Assembly: GCA_003225005.1 (NCBI GenBank)
Contig: QIAN01000503.1
Span: 1-36,646 of the forward strand
Length of the DNA stretch: 36,646 bases
Source: Acidobacteriota bacterium
GTDB lineage: Bacteria; Acidobacteriota; Terriglobia; Terriglobales; Acidobacteriaceae
Direction of reading: 5' to 3'
Below, piece after piece: positions 9,020 through 19,647 of this stretch; the first letter of the stretch is position 1; every line of letters begins with the position of its first letter. The notes under the pieces were generated by a model, which worked only from the letters and a program-made list of their open reading frames with translations, did not search any database and had not been told where the DNA came from. Position numbers and translations under genes: made by a program.

Positions 9020-9307
9020 TCACAGGAAGTCGACGAAAGAATCGGCCACTTCGGCACCATGATTGTTGGCGATGCGCGTGGCTTGACGCTCCACATTTCT
9101 CATCAGCCCGTCGAGGTAGTCGCGCGAATCCGAAATGCTGACGACCCCGAGGGTGGCCCGGTTCCAAAGATTAGAGGAGTCCAGCTCGGCGATGGATACG
9201 TTAAAACGAGCGCGCAGGCGGTCTTTCAGGCTGCGCACGACCTGCCGTTTATCCTTAAGCGACTGCGCCGCTTCAATGCGCAGCTCCAGGGTGAGAAAAG
9301 CGATCAT
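9020..9307 (-). CDS. ylxP: YlxP/DUF503 family protein
   Basis: A 95-residue protein matching the DUF503/YlxP pattern: IAFLTLELRIEAAQSLKDKR at the N terminus, FNVSIAELD, and WNRATLGVVSIS in the middle. In Bacillus and many other bacteria this gene lies between infB and rbfA, as it does here. Its fold is ferredoxin-like and its role is poorly defined, presumably linked to ribosome maturation. ATG start at 9305-9307. It follows infB after an 84-bp gap that contains a heptamer-type inverted repeat. Confidence 0.88.
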   Translation of the reverse strand: MIAFLTLELRIEAAQSLKDKRQVVRSLKDRLRARFNVSIAELDSSNLWNRATLGVVSISDSRDYLDGLMRNVERQATRIANNHGAEVADSFVDFL

Positions 9308-9312
9308 CGGCA

Positions 9313-9385
9313 GTTCGTCTGTCGCTAGTCGTCGGCAAACCCATGTAGCTACACGACCCGGGGCAAGCGACGAACGAGCAGCGGC
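9313..9385. repeat. 7-bp-period repeat arms, inverted pair (infB-ylxP junction)
   Basis: The left arm at 9313-9340 reads as heptads such as GTTCGTC, TGTCGCT and AGTCGTC. The right arm at 9365-9385 has AAGCGAC and GAACGAG, roughly the reverse complement. A palindrome TGTAGCTACA lies between them. The pattern matches the AACGACT/AGTCGTT heptads in the ribosomal-protein cluster. Confidence 0.45.
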
Positions 9386-9391
9386 TGGTCC

Positions 9392-12247
9392 TTACACCAT
9401 GGCTTCCGCTGCAACGCGTTCAGTGACGAAGGCTTCGATCACATCGCCGACTTTGATGTCGCCGTAGTTGGCAATCGAGATGCCGCATTCCATGCCATTG
9501 GTAACCTGGCTGGCATCATCTTTGAACCGGCGCAAGGAGCTGACTTTACCCTTGAACACGGCCACATTATCGCGAAGCAACCGCACTTCGGAGTCGCGCT
9601 TGATCAGACCGTCGCTCACTCTGCACCCGGCCACAGTTCCCACCTTGGGGATGCGGAAGGTTTCCAGCACTTCGGCCCGGCCCTGGTAGACTTCCTTGAT
9701 CGTAGGCTCGAGCAAGCCGGTCATGGCGCGTTTAATCTCATCCTGCAGTTCGTAAATGATAGAGTGGAGGCGGATATCGACTTTTTCCTGCTCCGCCAAT
9801 TCCTGCGCCTTGCGTTCTGGCCGCACGTTGAAACCGATGATGATGGCATTCGACGCCGAGGCCAGGAGCACGTCGGTTTCCGTGATGGCTCCCACTCCCG
9901 AGCGCAGCACTTTGAGCCGCACCTTCTCGTTTGAAAGTTTGGAGAGCAAGTCGCCGAGCACTTCCACCGACCCCCCGACGTCTCCCTTCAGGATGATGTT
10001 CAGCTCCTTGGTGCCGGCCGTCTTGATCTGCTCCGCCAGTCCCTCGAGTGACACACGAGAGCTCTTGGCCAATGTGGCTTCGCGCGCCTTCTGCTCGCGG
10101 TATTCCGAAATGCCGCGGGCCTTGTCGCGGTCCGCAACTACCACAAACTGATCTCCTGCCTGCGGCAGACCTTCCATGCCCAGAATTTCGACCGGCGTCG
10201 AGGGTGGGGCAGATTGCAGAGCGGCGCCGCGGTCATCAAACATGGCGCGGACCTTGCCATAAACATTGCCGACTACAAAATTATCGCCGGCATTCAACGT
10301 GCCATTCTGGACCAGAACCGTGGCCACGGGACCGCGTCCACGGTCGAGTTTGGCTTCGAGCACCACGCCGGTGGCAGCGCGCTCCGGGGTGGCTTTCAGC
10401 TCCGCCAGATCCGCGACCAGACAGATCATTTCCAACAGCAGATTCAGGTTAGTTTTCTTTTTCGCGGAAACATCCACGAACACTGTCTTGCCGCCCCAAT
10501 CTTCCGGCATCAGGCCACGGTCGGCCAGTTGCTTCTTGACCCGGTCAGGCATGGCTTCGGGCTTATCGATCTTGTTGACGGCTACGATGATTGGAACTTC
10601 CGCGGCATGCGCGTGGTCAATGGCTTCTAGGGTCTGCGGCATGACGCCATCATCGGCGGCCACAACCAGCACAACGATGTCGGTAGCTTTCGCGCCGCGA
10701 GATCGCATTCGGGTGAACGCTTCATGACCGGGGGTATCGAGGAATACGATCTCACGACCGTAAGCCGGGGACTCTTTATCCTGGATTCGTACTTTGTACG
10801 CGCCGATATGCTGGGTAATGCCGCCGGCTTCGCCTTCCGCCACACTGGAGAGGCGGATAGAGTCCAGAAGGGTGGTCTTGCCGTGATCCACGTGGCCCAT
10901 AATCGTGACCACCGGTGGCCGCGGTGTCACCTCGACAGCGGTTTCTTCTCCGCTGGCAGCAGCGTCGATATCCTTCGCTGCTTGTTCCTCAAACGTGATC
11001 ACATTCGTTTCCGCCCCGAAGAAGCGGGCAATTTCGCCGGCCAGTTCCGCGTCGAGCGTTTGATTGATGGTGGCAAAAACGCCGCGCGCGAGCAGACGCG
11101 AGATGAGATCCTTAGCCCGGACTTCCAGCTTCTCAGCGAGATCCTTAACGCTGATTCCTTCTGTGATCGTGATGTTGCGCGTGATGGGCAGCGGCTCATT
11201 CGACACCACCATACGCGGCGGTGGAACGTAGCCCTTCATCGGGCCTTCCTTCACACCGCGTGGGACATACCGTTGACCCGGCCTGCGCGATGGACCGCCA
11301 GGTCGGCTGCCGGGACGCGTCGCTCCCGGCAGGCCCGGGCCAACTCCCAGAGGACGTGGTCCGGCAGGCGCCTGCCGCGTCGGATGCATGGGACGGCGCT
11401 CGCCCGGACGCAAGGGCGGGCGAGGCGCACCGGGCACCTGCGGACGAAGACGTTGGAAAATCGGTTGACCCGGCACCGGTCTTCCGGGCGCGGGACGCAC
11501 CGTGGCACCGGGAGCAGCGGTGCTGGCTTGCGCGGTGGGCTGAACCGGTTTGGACGGAGCCTTGTACACGGGTCGCGGTCCCGTCTGCGGAACGATCATC
11601 CGCGGCGGGGGCGCAGCTGAAGCTGCCGGCACGTGCGGAGCGACCGGGCGGGAGGCGGCCACAGGCGCCGCCGGGGCGCTGGCCACAGAGGACACACTCG
11701 CGGCAGTCGCTGGAGGCGGAGCCGAACGCTGTGCGGCAGGCGGGACTTGGGCCGGTGCCGCTGGACTCGCGGGCAGAACGGTCTTGGCAACGGGAGTAAC
11801 CGACCGCGCGGGGGAAATCGGTTGCGGGGTCACGGGAACTGCAGGAGGCTTGGGCGGGGCAACCACTCCCGGCTTGGCGGCAGCAGGAGGCGTTGGAATT
11901 GCGGCAGGTGGGCCTGGCACTGGAACCGTCGGTTTAACCGGAGGCGCAACCGCCTCTTTCTGCTGCGTAATTGCCTTAAGAACATCTCCGGGCCGGGAAA
12001 TGTTAGACAGGTCAATCTTGGTCTTGATTTCTTCTTCGCCACGGGATGGTCGTGCAGACTTCGAGGTCGCAGGCTGCGCCTCTGCGGCAGCACGGAAGTA
12101 GGCCCGCACCTTTTCCGCCTCGTGCTCTTCCAGAGAACTGGAGTGCGTCTTTTTCTCCGTCACTCCGACCCGCGGCAGCGAGTCGAGAACGGCTTTGCTC
12201 TTCACTTCCAGTTCCCTGGCGAGATCGTTGATTCGAACCTTGCTCAT
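9392..12247 (-). CDS. infB: translation initiation factor IF-2
   Basis: GTPase that places fMet-tRNA on the 30S subunit and promotes subunit joining. The 951-residue protein starts with an IF2_N domain ([20 protein letters not shown]). A Pro/Ala/Arg-rich linker of about 250 residues follows (~95-350), then a second IF2_N-like domain ([16 protein letters not shown], ~365). The G domain has G1 GHVDHGKTT (~450), G3 DTPGHEAF and G4 NKID. The C-terminal half contains the beta-barrel and IF2-C domains ending in [13 protein letters not shown]. It is 104 bp downstream of nusA; no ylxR or L7Ae gene lies between them, unlike in Bacillus. Confidence 0.97.
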   Translation of the reverse strand: MSKVRINDLARELEVKSKAVLDSLPRVGVTEKKTHSSSLEEHEAEKVRAYFRAAAEAQPATSKSARPSRGEEEIKTKIDLSNISRPGDVLKAITQQKEAVAPPVKPTVPVPGPPAAIPTPPAAAKPGVVAPPKPPAVPVTPQPISPARSVTPVAKTVLPASPAAPAQVPPAAQRSAPPPATAASVSSVASAPAAPVAASRPVAPHVPAASAAPPPRMIVPQTGPRPVYKAPSKPVQPTAQASTAAPGATVRPAPGRPVPGQPIFQRLRPQVPGAPRPPLRPGERRPMHPTRQAPAGPRPLGVGPGLPGATRPGSRPGGPSRRPGQRYVPRGVKEGPMKGYVPPPRMVVSNEPLPITRNITITEGISVKDLAEKLEVRAKDLISRLLARGVFATINQTLDAELAGEIARFFGAETNVITFEEQAAKDIDAAASGEETAVEVTPRPPVVTIMGHVDHGKTTLLDSIRLSSVAEGEAGGITQHIGAYKVRIQDKESPAYGREIVFLDTPGHEAFTRMRSRGAKATDIVVLVVAADDGVMPQTLEAIDHAHAAEVPIIVAVNKIDKPEAMPDRVKKQLADRGLMPEDWGGKTVFVDVSAKKKTNLNLLLEMICLVADLAELKATPERAATGVVLEAKLDRGRGPVATVLVQNGTLNAGDNFVVGNVYGKVRAMFDDRGAALQSAPPSTPVEILGMEGLPQAGDQFVVVADRDKARGISEYREQKAREATLAKSSRVSLEGLAEQIKTAGTKELNIILKGDVGGSVEVLGDLLSKLSNEKVRLKVLRSGVGAITETDVLLASASNAIIIGFNVRPERKAQELAEQEKVDIRLHSIIYELQDEIKRAMTGLLEPTIKEVYQGRAEVLETFRIPKVGTVAGCRVSDGLIKRDSEVRLLRDNVAVFKGKVSSLRRFKDDASQVTNGMECGISIANYGDIKVGDVIEAFVTERVAAEAMV

Positions 12248-12351
12248 CCGGCCTTTCTTGTCTCCGTGTGTGTGTTTAGGTCATTGCACCCTCACGGAGT
12301 CACTGTCCTGCGTCCGCACGCCGTCGAAAATCGGCTGGCGCGAGTCATTGG

Positions 12352-13878
12352 TTATTCTGTTTCTTTCGTTTCCTGGGCGGCCTCTTCTTCTGCTGAAGGC
12401 TCTTGCGCAGAGGTTTCACGATCCGCGCCAAGTTGGGGCGGGGCCGAGGCCTCTTCCGCTTCCGCCGCGGCTTCGACTGGCGCTTCAGCATCCTCGAATT
12501 CCGCGGCATCCACCTCCGCCGCGGTTTCCGGGGCGGGCTCTTCGACGGTCAACCCTGCGGTGGCGTCCGTTTCCTCACCAAGCGGTGCCGCCTCGCCAGT
12601 CTCCAGACTGGCAAAATAATTATTCACCGCCAAACTGATTTTTTCCACTGTCTTGGGGCCGATACCTTCAATGGCCTCAAGTTGTTCCGGCGTCATATCC
12701 GCCAAGGCTTCGACGGTGGTTACACCACCCGCGTTGAGTTTCTCGACCAGACCTTCACCCAGGCCGGGAACCTTCTCCAACGGCGTCGCGGTCTGCGTGA
12801 CCAGCGCCGACATCTGCTCCTCGACTTCCTGGCGCTTTTCTTCTTCGCTCTTGATGTCAATCTTCCAGCCCAAAAGCTTGGCCGCCAGCCGCACGTTCTG
12901 TCCCTTCTTGCCGATGGCAAGCGAGAGTTGGCTGTCGTCCACCACCACTTCAAGATGCTTATCGGCGCTGTCGACGACGGTCACGCGGCTCACCTTCGCC
13001 GGCTGCAGCGCTTTCTCCGCGAAAGTCACCGAGTCTTCGTGATATTCGATGATGTCGATCTTCTCGCCGCGCAATTCGCGGATAATGGACTGCACCCGCA
13101 TGCCCTTCATACCGACGCACGCCCCTACGGCGTCCACATCCTTGTCTTTGGACATGACTGCGATCTTGGTGCGCTCGCCCGCTTCGCGGGCGATAGCGCG
13201 AATGACGACCGTGCCGTCATAAATCTCTGGAACTTCGGTCTGGAACAAATGTTGCACCAACTCCGGTACGGCGCGCGACACCACCACACCCGGACCCTTG
13301 GAAGCTCTTTCGACTCGCGCGATCACGACGCGCACGCGCTCGCCGATGGCGAACGACTCTAGCCTGGATTGCTCCTTGCGCGGCATGCGCGCCTCCGCCT
13401 TGCCGATGTCAAAGATTACGTCCGGGCCTTCAACCCGCTTCACCGTGGCGTTCACAATCTCGCCTACGCGACCGATGTATTCGTTGTAGACCGTGTCCCG
13501 CTCGGCTTCGCGGACCTTCTGGAAAATCACCTGCTTCGCCAGTTGCGCAGCGATGCGTCCCAGAATACCTTCGGTAGGTTTGTGGATCTGTAGCTCACCT
13601 CCGACTTCCAAACCAGGATCGGCTTTGCGCGCATCTTCCAGCGTGATCTGCAGGTTTGGATCTTCCACCTGCTCCGGGCTCTCCACCACCGTCTTTACCG
13701 CGAAGGCGCGAATCTTGCCGGTCTCCTTGTCCAATTCCGCGCGCAGATTCTCCTGCGACTTGTAGTACTTGCGGGTGGCCATGACAATGGCGTCTTCCAC
13801 CGCGCTCACTACAATTTGCGGATCAATCCCTTTTTCCCGGCTCAGGGCGTCGATAGTGTTGTAAAGCTCACTTGCCAT
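12352..13878 (-). CDS. nusA: transcription termination/antitermination factor NusA
   Basis: RNA polymerase-associated factor that modulates pausing, intrinsic termination and antitermination. It has 508 residues: an N-terminal RNAP-binding domain (~1-125), S1 domain ([20 protein letters not shown], ~135-200), and two KH domains (including [20 protein letters not shown] and [20 protein letters not shown], to ~345). A helix-hairpin-helix region follows ([14 protein letters not shown] and [14 protein letters not shown]), then a strongly acidic, Ala/Glu-rich tail of ~75 residues. The tail differs from the paired AR domains of E. coli NusA. It lies between rimP (76-bp gap) and infB, the usual bacterial order. 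Confidence 0.97.
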   Translation of the reverse strand: MASELYNTIDALSREKGIDPQIVVSAVEDAIVMATRKYYKSQENLRAELDKETGKIRAFAVKTVVESPEQVEDPNLQITLEDARKADPGLEVGGELQIHKPTEGILGRIAAQLAKQVIFQKVREAERDTVYNEYIGRVGEIVNATVKRVEGPDVIFDIGKAEARMPRKEQSRLESFAIGERVRVVIARVERASKGPGVVVSRAVPELVQHLFQTEVPEIYDGTVVIRAIAREAGERTKIAVMSKDKDVDAVGACVGMKGMRVQSIIRELRGEKIDIIEYHEDSVTFAEKALQPAKVSRVTVVDSADKHLEVVVDDSQLSLAIGKKGQNVRLAAKLLGWKIDIKSEEEKRQEVEEQMSALVTQTATPLEKVPGLGEGLVEKLNAGGVTTVEALADMTPEQLEAIEGIGPKTVEKISLAVNNYFASLETGEAAPLGEETDATAGLTVEEPAPETAAEVDAAEFEDAEAPVEAAAEAEEASAPPQLGADRETSAQEPSAEEEAAQETKETE

Positions 13879-13954
13879 AAAAGTATTCCGTCATGAATCT
13901 CTTGCCCGCTCAAAATAATTGCAGGATCGGCTACATGCACAATGCCCGTCACGG

Positions 13955-14482
13955 CTAAATTTCTGGCACCAGGTTCGCCTTTTCCACGTTGGCGAATTCA
14001 ATTTCAAGCTTCTGTCCTGTCGTCTGCGGTCCCATCCTCTTGCGAGACTTCTTGCTGGCAGCGCTGAGATCGAGTGTCAATCGGCCATCATGAAAGCTCT
14101 CCAGCCGTCCCTCGAAGTGCTGATTCCCGTTTAGCGGCTGCCTGGTCATCACCTTCAAACGGCTTCCCGTGAAGCGCTCGAAATCCGCGGGCCGCGTCAA
14201 TTTGCGGTCGAGCCCGGGTGACGAAATCTCTAAGGTATACGAACCGCCGGGCACTGCGTCCTCCACATCGACGATGACGCCGAACTCCCGGCTGAAGTGG
14301 GCGCAGTCTTCGTGCGTCACGCCAGCCAGCGGATCCGAACCCGCCGCCGCGCACTTGTCCAGAAAGACGCGCAGCATGCGGCTTTTGCCGCCGCCACGAA
14401 ACTCGATGTCCACCACTTCGAGTCCGCTTGAGGCCGCTACACGCTCTGCGATTTCCCGGACGCGATCAACGTCAAACGCCAT
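13955..14482 (-). CDS. rimP: ribosome maturation factor RimP
   Basis: Factor needed for 30S maturation, especially assembly around S12. The 175-residue protein has the N-terminal domain pattern SSGLEVVDIEFRGGGKSRML, HEDCAHFSREFGVIVDVED and YTLEISSPGLDRKLTRPADFERF, all typical of RimP. The C-terminal SH3-like domain follows and has a short basic insertion (SAASKKSRKRMG) before the closing strand. ATG start at 14480-14482. It is the first gene of the rimP-nusA-infB operon; the leader upstream contains a terminator-like hairpin. Confidence 0.94.
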   Translation of the reverse strand: MAFDVDRVREIAERVAASSGLEVVDIEFRGGGKSRMLRVFLDKCAAAGSDPLAGVTHEDCAHFSREFGVIVDVEDAVPGGSYTLEISSPGLDRKLTRPADFERFTGSRLKVMTRQPLNGNQHFEGRLESFHDGRLTLDLSAASKKSRKRMGPQTTGQKLEIEFANVEKANLVPEI

Positions 14483-14531
14483 GAATCTATTGACTTACAG
14501 GCGAATGTACCGGGCGCGCATATCCCGAAAG

Positions 14532-14554
14532 TAAAAAGTGGGCTTGCGCCCACT
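14532..14554 (-). terminator. intrinsic-terminator-like hairpin in the rimP-nusA-infB leader
   Basis: Read on the minus strand, AGTGGGC is followed by the loop GCAA (a GNRA tetraloop) and then GCCCACT, which runs into TTTTAC. This gives a perfect 7-bp stem with a five-T run that begins at the last stem base. It lies about 55 nt before the rimP start and about 45 nt after the predicted transcription start, so it would act as a leader attenuator rather than end another gene. Confidence 0.7.
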
Positions 14555-14602
14555 GGTGTGCCTCGCCAATTACTGGTACTACACAACAGTTCTCAGGTTT
14601 CT

Positions 14603-14631
14603 AATATACGCCGCTCATGAGCAAAAGACAA
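14603..14631 (-). promoter_or_regulatory. predicted sigma-70-type promoter for rimP-nusA-infB
   Basis: On the minus strand, a -35-like TTGTCT (complement of 14626-14631) and a -10-like TATATT (complement of 14603-14608) are separated by exactly 17 bp. This predicts transcription starting near 14596 and a leader of about 114 nt containing the terminator-like hairpin. It is based on consensus matching only. Confidence 0.55.
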
Positions 14632-14648
14632 ACAGCCTCCGGCCCGGT

Positions 14649-14672
14649 TTGCCTCAATCCCTTCTCCTCTCT

Positions 14673-14677
<5 letters not shown>
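14649..14677 (+). promoter_or_regulatory. predicted sigma-70-type promoter for guaB
   Basis: A -35-like TTGCCT at 14649-14654 and a -10-like TAGAAT at 14672-14677 are separated by 17 bp. Transcription would start near 14684, giving a leader of about 54 nt. The -10 overlaps the first copy of the 17-bp tandem repeat. It is divergent from the predicted rimP promoter, with the two -35 elements about 17 bp apart. Confidence 0.5.
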
Positions 14678-16243
<1,566 letters not shown>

Positions 16244-16290
16244 ATCCGCTGTGATCAGCATTCAGCTTCGGGGTTTGCGGGAACGATTCG

Positions 16291-16349
16291 TACCGGGGCA
16301 TGTCTTCAGGCGTGCCCAAAGGGGAGTTTTACCGATCCTGCATTTGGGC
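16291..16349. repeat. possible dispersed palindromic repeat with two inverted arms
   Basis: GGGCATG (16296-16302) and CGTGCCC (16311-16317) can pair with one G-U, around an 8-nt loop. GCCCAAA (16314-16320) and TTTGGGC (16343-16349) form a second, overlapping inverted pair. I recall a similar GGGGCAYG...CRTGCC core recurring between genes in Acidobacteriota, but cannot verify this here. The 159-bp space between guaB and the VanZ-like gene contains little else. Confidence 0.45.
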
Positions 16350-16402
16350 GCCCGAAATTCGATCCTGATCTTGCGCTTTCGCAATCGGCGGCGTCCTCTC
16401 GC

Positions 16403-16855
16403 TTGATCTCCCGCCAGCAAACTGTCTTTCGCGCTTGGATCCCCGCCATTATATGGCTGATAATCATCGCCATTGAATCGAGCGCACTGCTTGCCTCGCA
16501 AAATACCGGCCGGATTCTATATCCGTTGCTGCACTTCGTGTTCGGGGTGGACCGGCTCCACTTCGCACACTGGCACTTTTACATTCGCAAGGCGGGCCAT
16601 GTTGTTGGCTACGGCATTCTGAGCATTCTACTTTTCCGGGCGTGGCGCGCTACGTTGCCCGTCGCGGGAAACCTGAATGCGAAGTGGACGATGCGCTGGG
16701 CGAACATCGCCGTTCTGGGAACTGCACTTGTGGCCAGCCTCGATGAATGGCATCAAAGCTTCCTCCCCTCGCGCACCGGCGCGGTGCATGACGCTATCCT
16801 CGACACCTGCGCGGGGGTGGCGGCCCAAATCGTGGTATTTTTCTGGCTGAAGTAG
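16403..16855 (+). CDS. VanZ-like family membrane protein
   Basis: A 150-residue protein with about four hydrophobic helices and VanZ-like features: HFYIRKAGHVVGYGIL in the middle, ASLDEWHQSFLPSRTGAVHDAILDTCAG near the end. The conserved Asp-Glu-x-His-Q and the arginine/aspartate of the last segment are present. VanZ itself gives low-level teicoplanin resistance, but most homologues have no known role, so resistance should not be assumed. No ATG is available near the N terminus; TTG 16403 is the best guess, and the frame stays open upstream. It is convergent with the MFS gene, with an 8-bp gap. Confidence 0.78.
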   Translation: MISRQQTVFRAWIPAIIWLIIIAIESSALLASQNTGRILYPLLHFVFGVDRLHFAHWHFYIRKAGHVVGYGILSILLFRAWRATLPVAGNLNAKWTMRWANIAVLGTALVASLDEWHQSFLPSRTGAVHDAILDTCAGVAAQIVVFFWLK

Positions 16856-16863
16856 TTCTAAAT

Positions 16864-18099
16864 CTAAATTTTCCGCAGCCAGACTGGCTGGTTAGGCTTT
16901 ATCAGCAGCAGCGCCGCCGACCCCACTGCCAGCGCCGCAGAGACGTAAAAAGGGATGGCTGCGCCGTAGTGCTTCCAAAGTTCTCCGGCAATCAGACTGG
17001 CGGCCAGTGTCGCGACGCTGGTCACGAAAAAGTAGATTCCCAATGCGCGACCGCGCACCCTCTCGCCCACCGCATCGACCACCAGGGCTTTCAGCACCGG
17101 CTGAGTGAGCGCGTTATAAAGACCGTAAACCGCCATCGCAATCCAGATAACCATTGGGGACGGCGCTTGCCCGAACGCGAAATAAACTCCGGCGAAGATC
17201 AGGTAGCCTGCGGCGGCGATCCATCGCCGCGAGAAATGGTCGCTCGCCCATCCCGCAGGCCAGGAAGCAAGGGTGTAAGTGACATTGAATACCAGACCAA
17301 GCAGCGGCGCCAGCGCCACTCGGATACCGATGCTCTGTGCCCGCAGCACGAGAAACATGTCGCTCGAGTTGCCCAGCGAAAACAATGTCACGGCGGCCAG
17401 AGCGAAGTAAAAACGTCCGGGCAGGTTCACCCCGGCTCGATCCAGCCGAGATATGACGTTCCCTTTCCCTAAAGGGTGGTCTTCCGGCCGCTGGTTGCCG
17501 CGGCGGCGGCCTGTCTCACGTATGCCGTACACCGCCACCAGCACGCATAAGACTCCAGGCACCGCCGCCGCCAGGAACACAAGTCGCAGTCCTTGCGCGC
17601 CATATCGAGCCAGCAGAACCAGCGCGGTGAGGGGACCAGCAATCGCTCCAGCCGAGTCCATCGACTGAATCAGTCCGTAGGCTGACCCCAACCGATTCTT
17701 GTCCACCGACTCCGCGACCATCACATCGCGGGGAGTTCCGCGCACTCCCTTGGCCAAGCGATCTGCGAAACGAATGAAGAGGATCTGCCACCATGAGGCG
17801 ACGACCGCAAGAATGGGCTTGACCGCGTTAGCCACCAGATATCCGCCCACCACCAGGGGCTTGCGCCGGGGGACACGGTCGGCGAGATACCCCGAAAACA
17901 GCTTGGCCAAAGACGCCACACTTTCCGCAACGCCCTCGATCAGTCCCAGCTGCGTCGGCCCCGCCCCCAGCGAGGCTAGGAACGCAGGCAATACCCAATA
18001 AGCCATTTCGCTGGCTGTGTCATTCAGCAAAGAAGTGATGCCGAAGGCGTAGATGTCGCGCGCGGCGGACGGTTTACGCTCGGGCGAAACTCCAGGCAT
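16864..18099 (-). CDS. major facilitator superfamily transporter
   Basis: A 411-residue membrane protein with about 12 hydrophobic segments. The motif A loop SGYLADRVPRRKPLVVGGY follows helix 2, FADRLAKGVRGTPRDVMVAE is in the region of helices 4-5, and a central cytoplasmic loop of ~40 residues is rich in Arg and Asp. This matches drug/proton-antiporter-like MFS proteins that carry a KGVRxxPRD motif. The substrate is unknown. ATG start at 18097-18099. Confidence 0.82.
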   Translation of the reverse strand: MPGVSPERKPSAARDIYAFGITSLLNDTASEMAYWVLPAFLASLGAGPTQLGLIEGVAESVASLAKLFSGYLADRVPRRKPLVVGGYLVANAVKPILAVVASWWQILFIRFADRLAKGVRGTPRDVMVAESVDKNRLGSAYGLIQSMDSAGAIAGPLTALVLLARYGAQGLRLVFLAAAVPGVLCVLVAVYGIRETGRRRGNQRPEDHPLGKGNVISRLDRAGVNLPGRFYFALAAVTLFSLGNSSDMFLVLRAQSIGIRVALAPLLGLVFNVTYTLASWPAGWASDHFSRRWIAAAGYLIFAGVYFAFGQAPSPMVIWIAMAVYGLYNALTQPVLKALVVDAVGERVRGRALGIYFFVTSVATLAASLIAGELWKHYGAAIPFYVSAALAVGSAALLLIKPNQPVWLRKI

Positions 18100-18123
18100 G
18101 AAGCAGTTTTACCACGGCGATCA

Positions 18124-18158
18124 GCAGAAACTGAGAACTGGGAATCGAGAGCTGAGAA
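18124..18158. repeat. 7-bp-period tandem array, CTGAGAA type
   Basis: Five consecutive heptads run from 18124 to 18158; units include GCAGAAA, CTGAGAA (at 18131 and again at 18152), CTGGGAA and TCGAGAG. The array fills most of the space between the MFS gene start and the hypothetical gene's stop, outside the ribosomal-protein cluster. Confidence 0.7.
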
Positions 18159-18164
18159 CCGCCT

Positions 18165-18656
18165 TCAGTACATCGCGTCGTACTTGGTGACGACCCACTC
18201 GCTACCTTTATTCTCAGTCGTGACGGTGAAGAGTTCTTTGTAGGTTCCAGATTGGCTCGGGCCGTTGCTGCGTTTGCCGCGGTAGTGCAGAATAACCAAT
18301 GGCGGCGCTTGTTCCCACTCCACCAATTCCCACGACAGTAGAGGGTGCTGTGCCTCCGAATCGCAGATGAAGTGAGCGTACTTTTTGCGATAGTCGTGCT
18401 CCCACTGCGAAAGCAGGTCGTTGCAATGTCCTTCCCGCAACTGGTGAAGAAATTTGCTTGCTACACGCTCGGTTGCGCGATCGCGCAGCGGATTGAACGT
18501 GACGCTATTGGGTATGCCGGTGAGAGGATCGCGGTCTTCGGAGCGCGCCAGAACCGGTCCCTGATTGCTCAGCCACCAGACGTATCCCAGAAACACCAGC
18601 ACAAGCAGCGTGCCGGCGCCGACAGCAATGCCGATTTGGTTCCTGGTAAATGCCAT
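18165..18656 (-). CDS. membrane-anchored hypothetical protein
   Basis: I do not recognise this 163-residue protein. The frame extends to 18797, but the ATG at 18656 places a single hydrophobic anchor at residues ~8-30, after a short basic start. The remaining ~130 residues would face the periplasm. They contain LRDRATERVASKFLHQLREGHCN and a paired pattern of Trp-rich strands (ELVEWEQAPPLVILHYRGKR, EWVVTKYDAMY) reminiscent of NTF2-like or DUF4878-type lumazine-fold domains. That is a guess. Two cysteines are present. Confidence 0.6.
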   Translation of the reverse strand: MAFTRNQIGIAVGAGTLLVLVFLGYVWWLSNQGPVLARSEDRDPLTGIPNSVTFNPLRDRATERVASKFLHQLREGHCNDLLSQWEHDYRKKYAHFICDSEAQHPLLSWELVEWEQAPPLVILHYRGKRSNGPSQSGTYKELFTVTTENKGSEWVVTKYDAMY

Positions 18657-19047
18657 CTCCACGAGAAGTGTAGCGTGATGACCAGAGCGGCAAAAGTTAC
18701 CGCCGGGAGCCGCAGTTGGACATGTACGAGTGGGATAACACCTGGCTAAGTTGCATGGAGGCACGAGTGCTGGCTCGCCCAGGGTGCCTTGCGGCACACC
18801 TCATGCTGACGCGAACAACGGCCCTTTCCGTTGCCAAATGACTGCGAAACAGAAGATTTTCAGGCGTGCACAATCCTGCCCAAGCCGTCGAGGCCTCATA
18901 TGCCAAGCTCCTCATCACCCGGTATGATGGTGCCTCTCCTGATTCCCAACTTGGTGGCCACCCCTGCCGGTCTCATCGCCCAACAACCGCTGGCTGACGT
19001 TCCCTCCCTCAGCTTCCGGGCAAGCAGCCGGCTGGTCACGGCGGAGA
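18657..19047. other. 391-bp gap downstream of rplQ without a recognisable gene
   Basis: This space follows the end of the alpha operon on the minus strand. Open frames in it are short and show no family resemblance. At 18781-18801 there is a hairpin whose minus-strand form is AGGTGTGCC, loop GCAA, GGCACCCT (one bulged base). It lacks a T-run. A perfect palindrome CAGCCGGCTG lies at 19025-19034. I saw no clear rho-independent terminator for the ribosomal-protein transcript; the region may instead be decayed coding sequence or dispersed repeats. Confidence 0.5.
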
Positions 19048-19551
19048 CTATTCCTTTTTTTCATCCCCTTCGGCCGGTGCAGCCTCGCTTTGAGACTGCG
19101 CTTGCGCCTCGGCCTCTTCCATCGCCTTCTTAGCCTCGGCAGCACGCTTGGCGCGGGCCTCCGTCCGTTTTTCGCGTTTTTCGTCGAGCACCTTCTCGCT
19201 GCCCAGCAGTTCGAGGAAGGCCTTGTCGGCCCCGTCTCCCTTATTCCAACCGGTGCGGACGATTCGCAGGTACCCGCCTTCGCGATCGCCAAACCTGGGA
19301 GCAACCGTGTCAAACAACTTGGTCACCGCAGCTTTGGTCATCAAATAGGCACCGGCCTGGCGGCGGGCAGAAAGGTCTCCGCGCTTGCCCAGCGTGATCA
19401 TCTTTTCGACCAGGGGACGCGCCGCTTTGGCCTTGGGAACGGTCGTCTCGACCCGCTCTTCAACGATCACCGAGGTGACCAGATTGCGCAGCAACGAGCG
19501 CCGATGCGCCGTGTTCCGTCCCAGTTTGTATCCTGCAACTTTATGACGCAT
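19048..19551 (-). CDS. rplQ: 50S ribosomal protein L17
   Basis: Large-subunit protein near the exit tunnel and the last gene of the alpha operon. Residues 1-~118 are typical L17: MRHKVAGYKLGRNTAHRRSL, NLVTSVIVEERVETTVPKAK, then GDREGGYLRIVRTGWNKGDGA. The remaining ~50 residues are an extra charged tail with runs such as KREKRTEARAKRAAEAKKA, ending in Glu/Lys. Typical bacterial L17 is ~120-130 residues, so at 167 this one is elongated. It follows rpoA after 96 bp filled by repeat arms. Confidence 0.96.
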   Translation of the reverse strand: MRHKVAGYKLGRNTAHRRSLLRNLVTSVIVEERVETTVPKAKAARPLVEKMITLGKRGDLSARRQAGAYLMTKAAVTKLFDTVAPRFGDREGGYLRIVRTGWNKGDGADKAFLELLGSEKVLDEKREKRTEARAKRAAEAKKAMEEAEAQAQSQSEAAPAEGDEKKE

Positions 19552-19559
19552 GGGAAGCC

Positions 19560-19642
19560 TCAGTGGTTAGTGCCAGTCTCTAAATATTGGGGTCAGTAAG
19601 CCAGCTGGCCTTTGTTTTTCTGACCACTAGCCACTGACCCCC
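19560..19642. repeat. heptamer-type inverted repeat pair (rpoA-rplQ junction)
   Basis: The left arm starts with TCAGTGG then TTAGTGC (19560-19573). The right arm has GACCACT then AGCCACT (19622-19635). The left TCAGTGGTTAGTG matches the reverse complement of the right arm at 12 of 13 positions. A second perfect 9-bp pair, GGGGTCAGT (19589-19597) and ACTGACCCC (19633-19641), lies inside. Nearly the whole 96-bp junction is repeat. Confidence 0.7.
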
Positions 19643-19647
19643 TGTTC

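Noticed and set aside
11550..12101. Long plus-strand frames opposite infB
   Set aside because: They mirror the Pro/Ala/Arg-rich linker of IF-2; high GC makes antisense frames open by chance.
16403..16855. Glycopeptide-resistance gene
   Set aside because: VanZ-like folds are widespread without resistance roles, and no other van genes are nearby.
18697..18918. 73-residue minus-strand frame downstream of rplQ
   Set aside because: No hydrophobic or family pattern, no ribosome binding site, and it contains a hairpin repeat.
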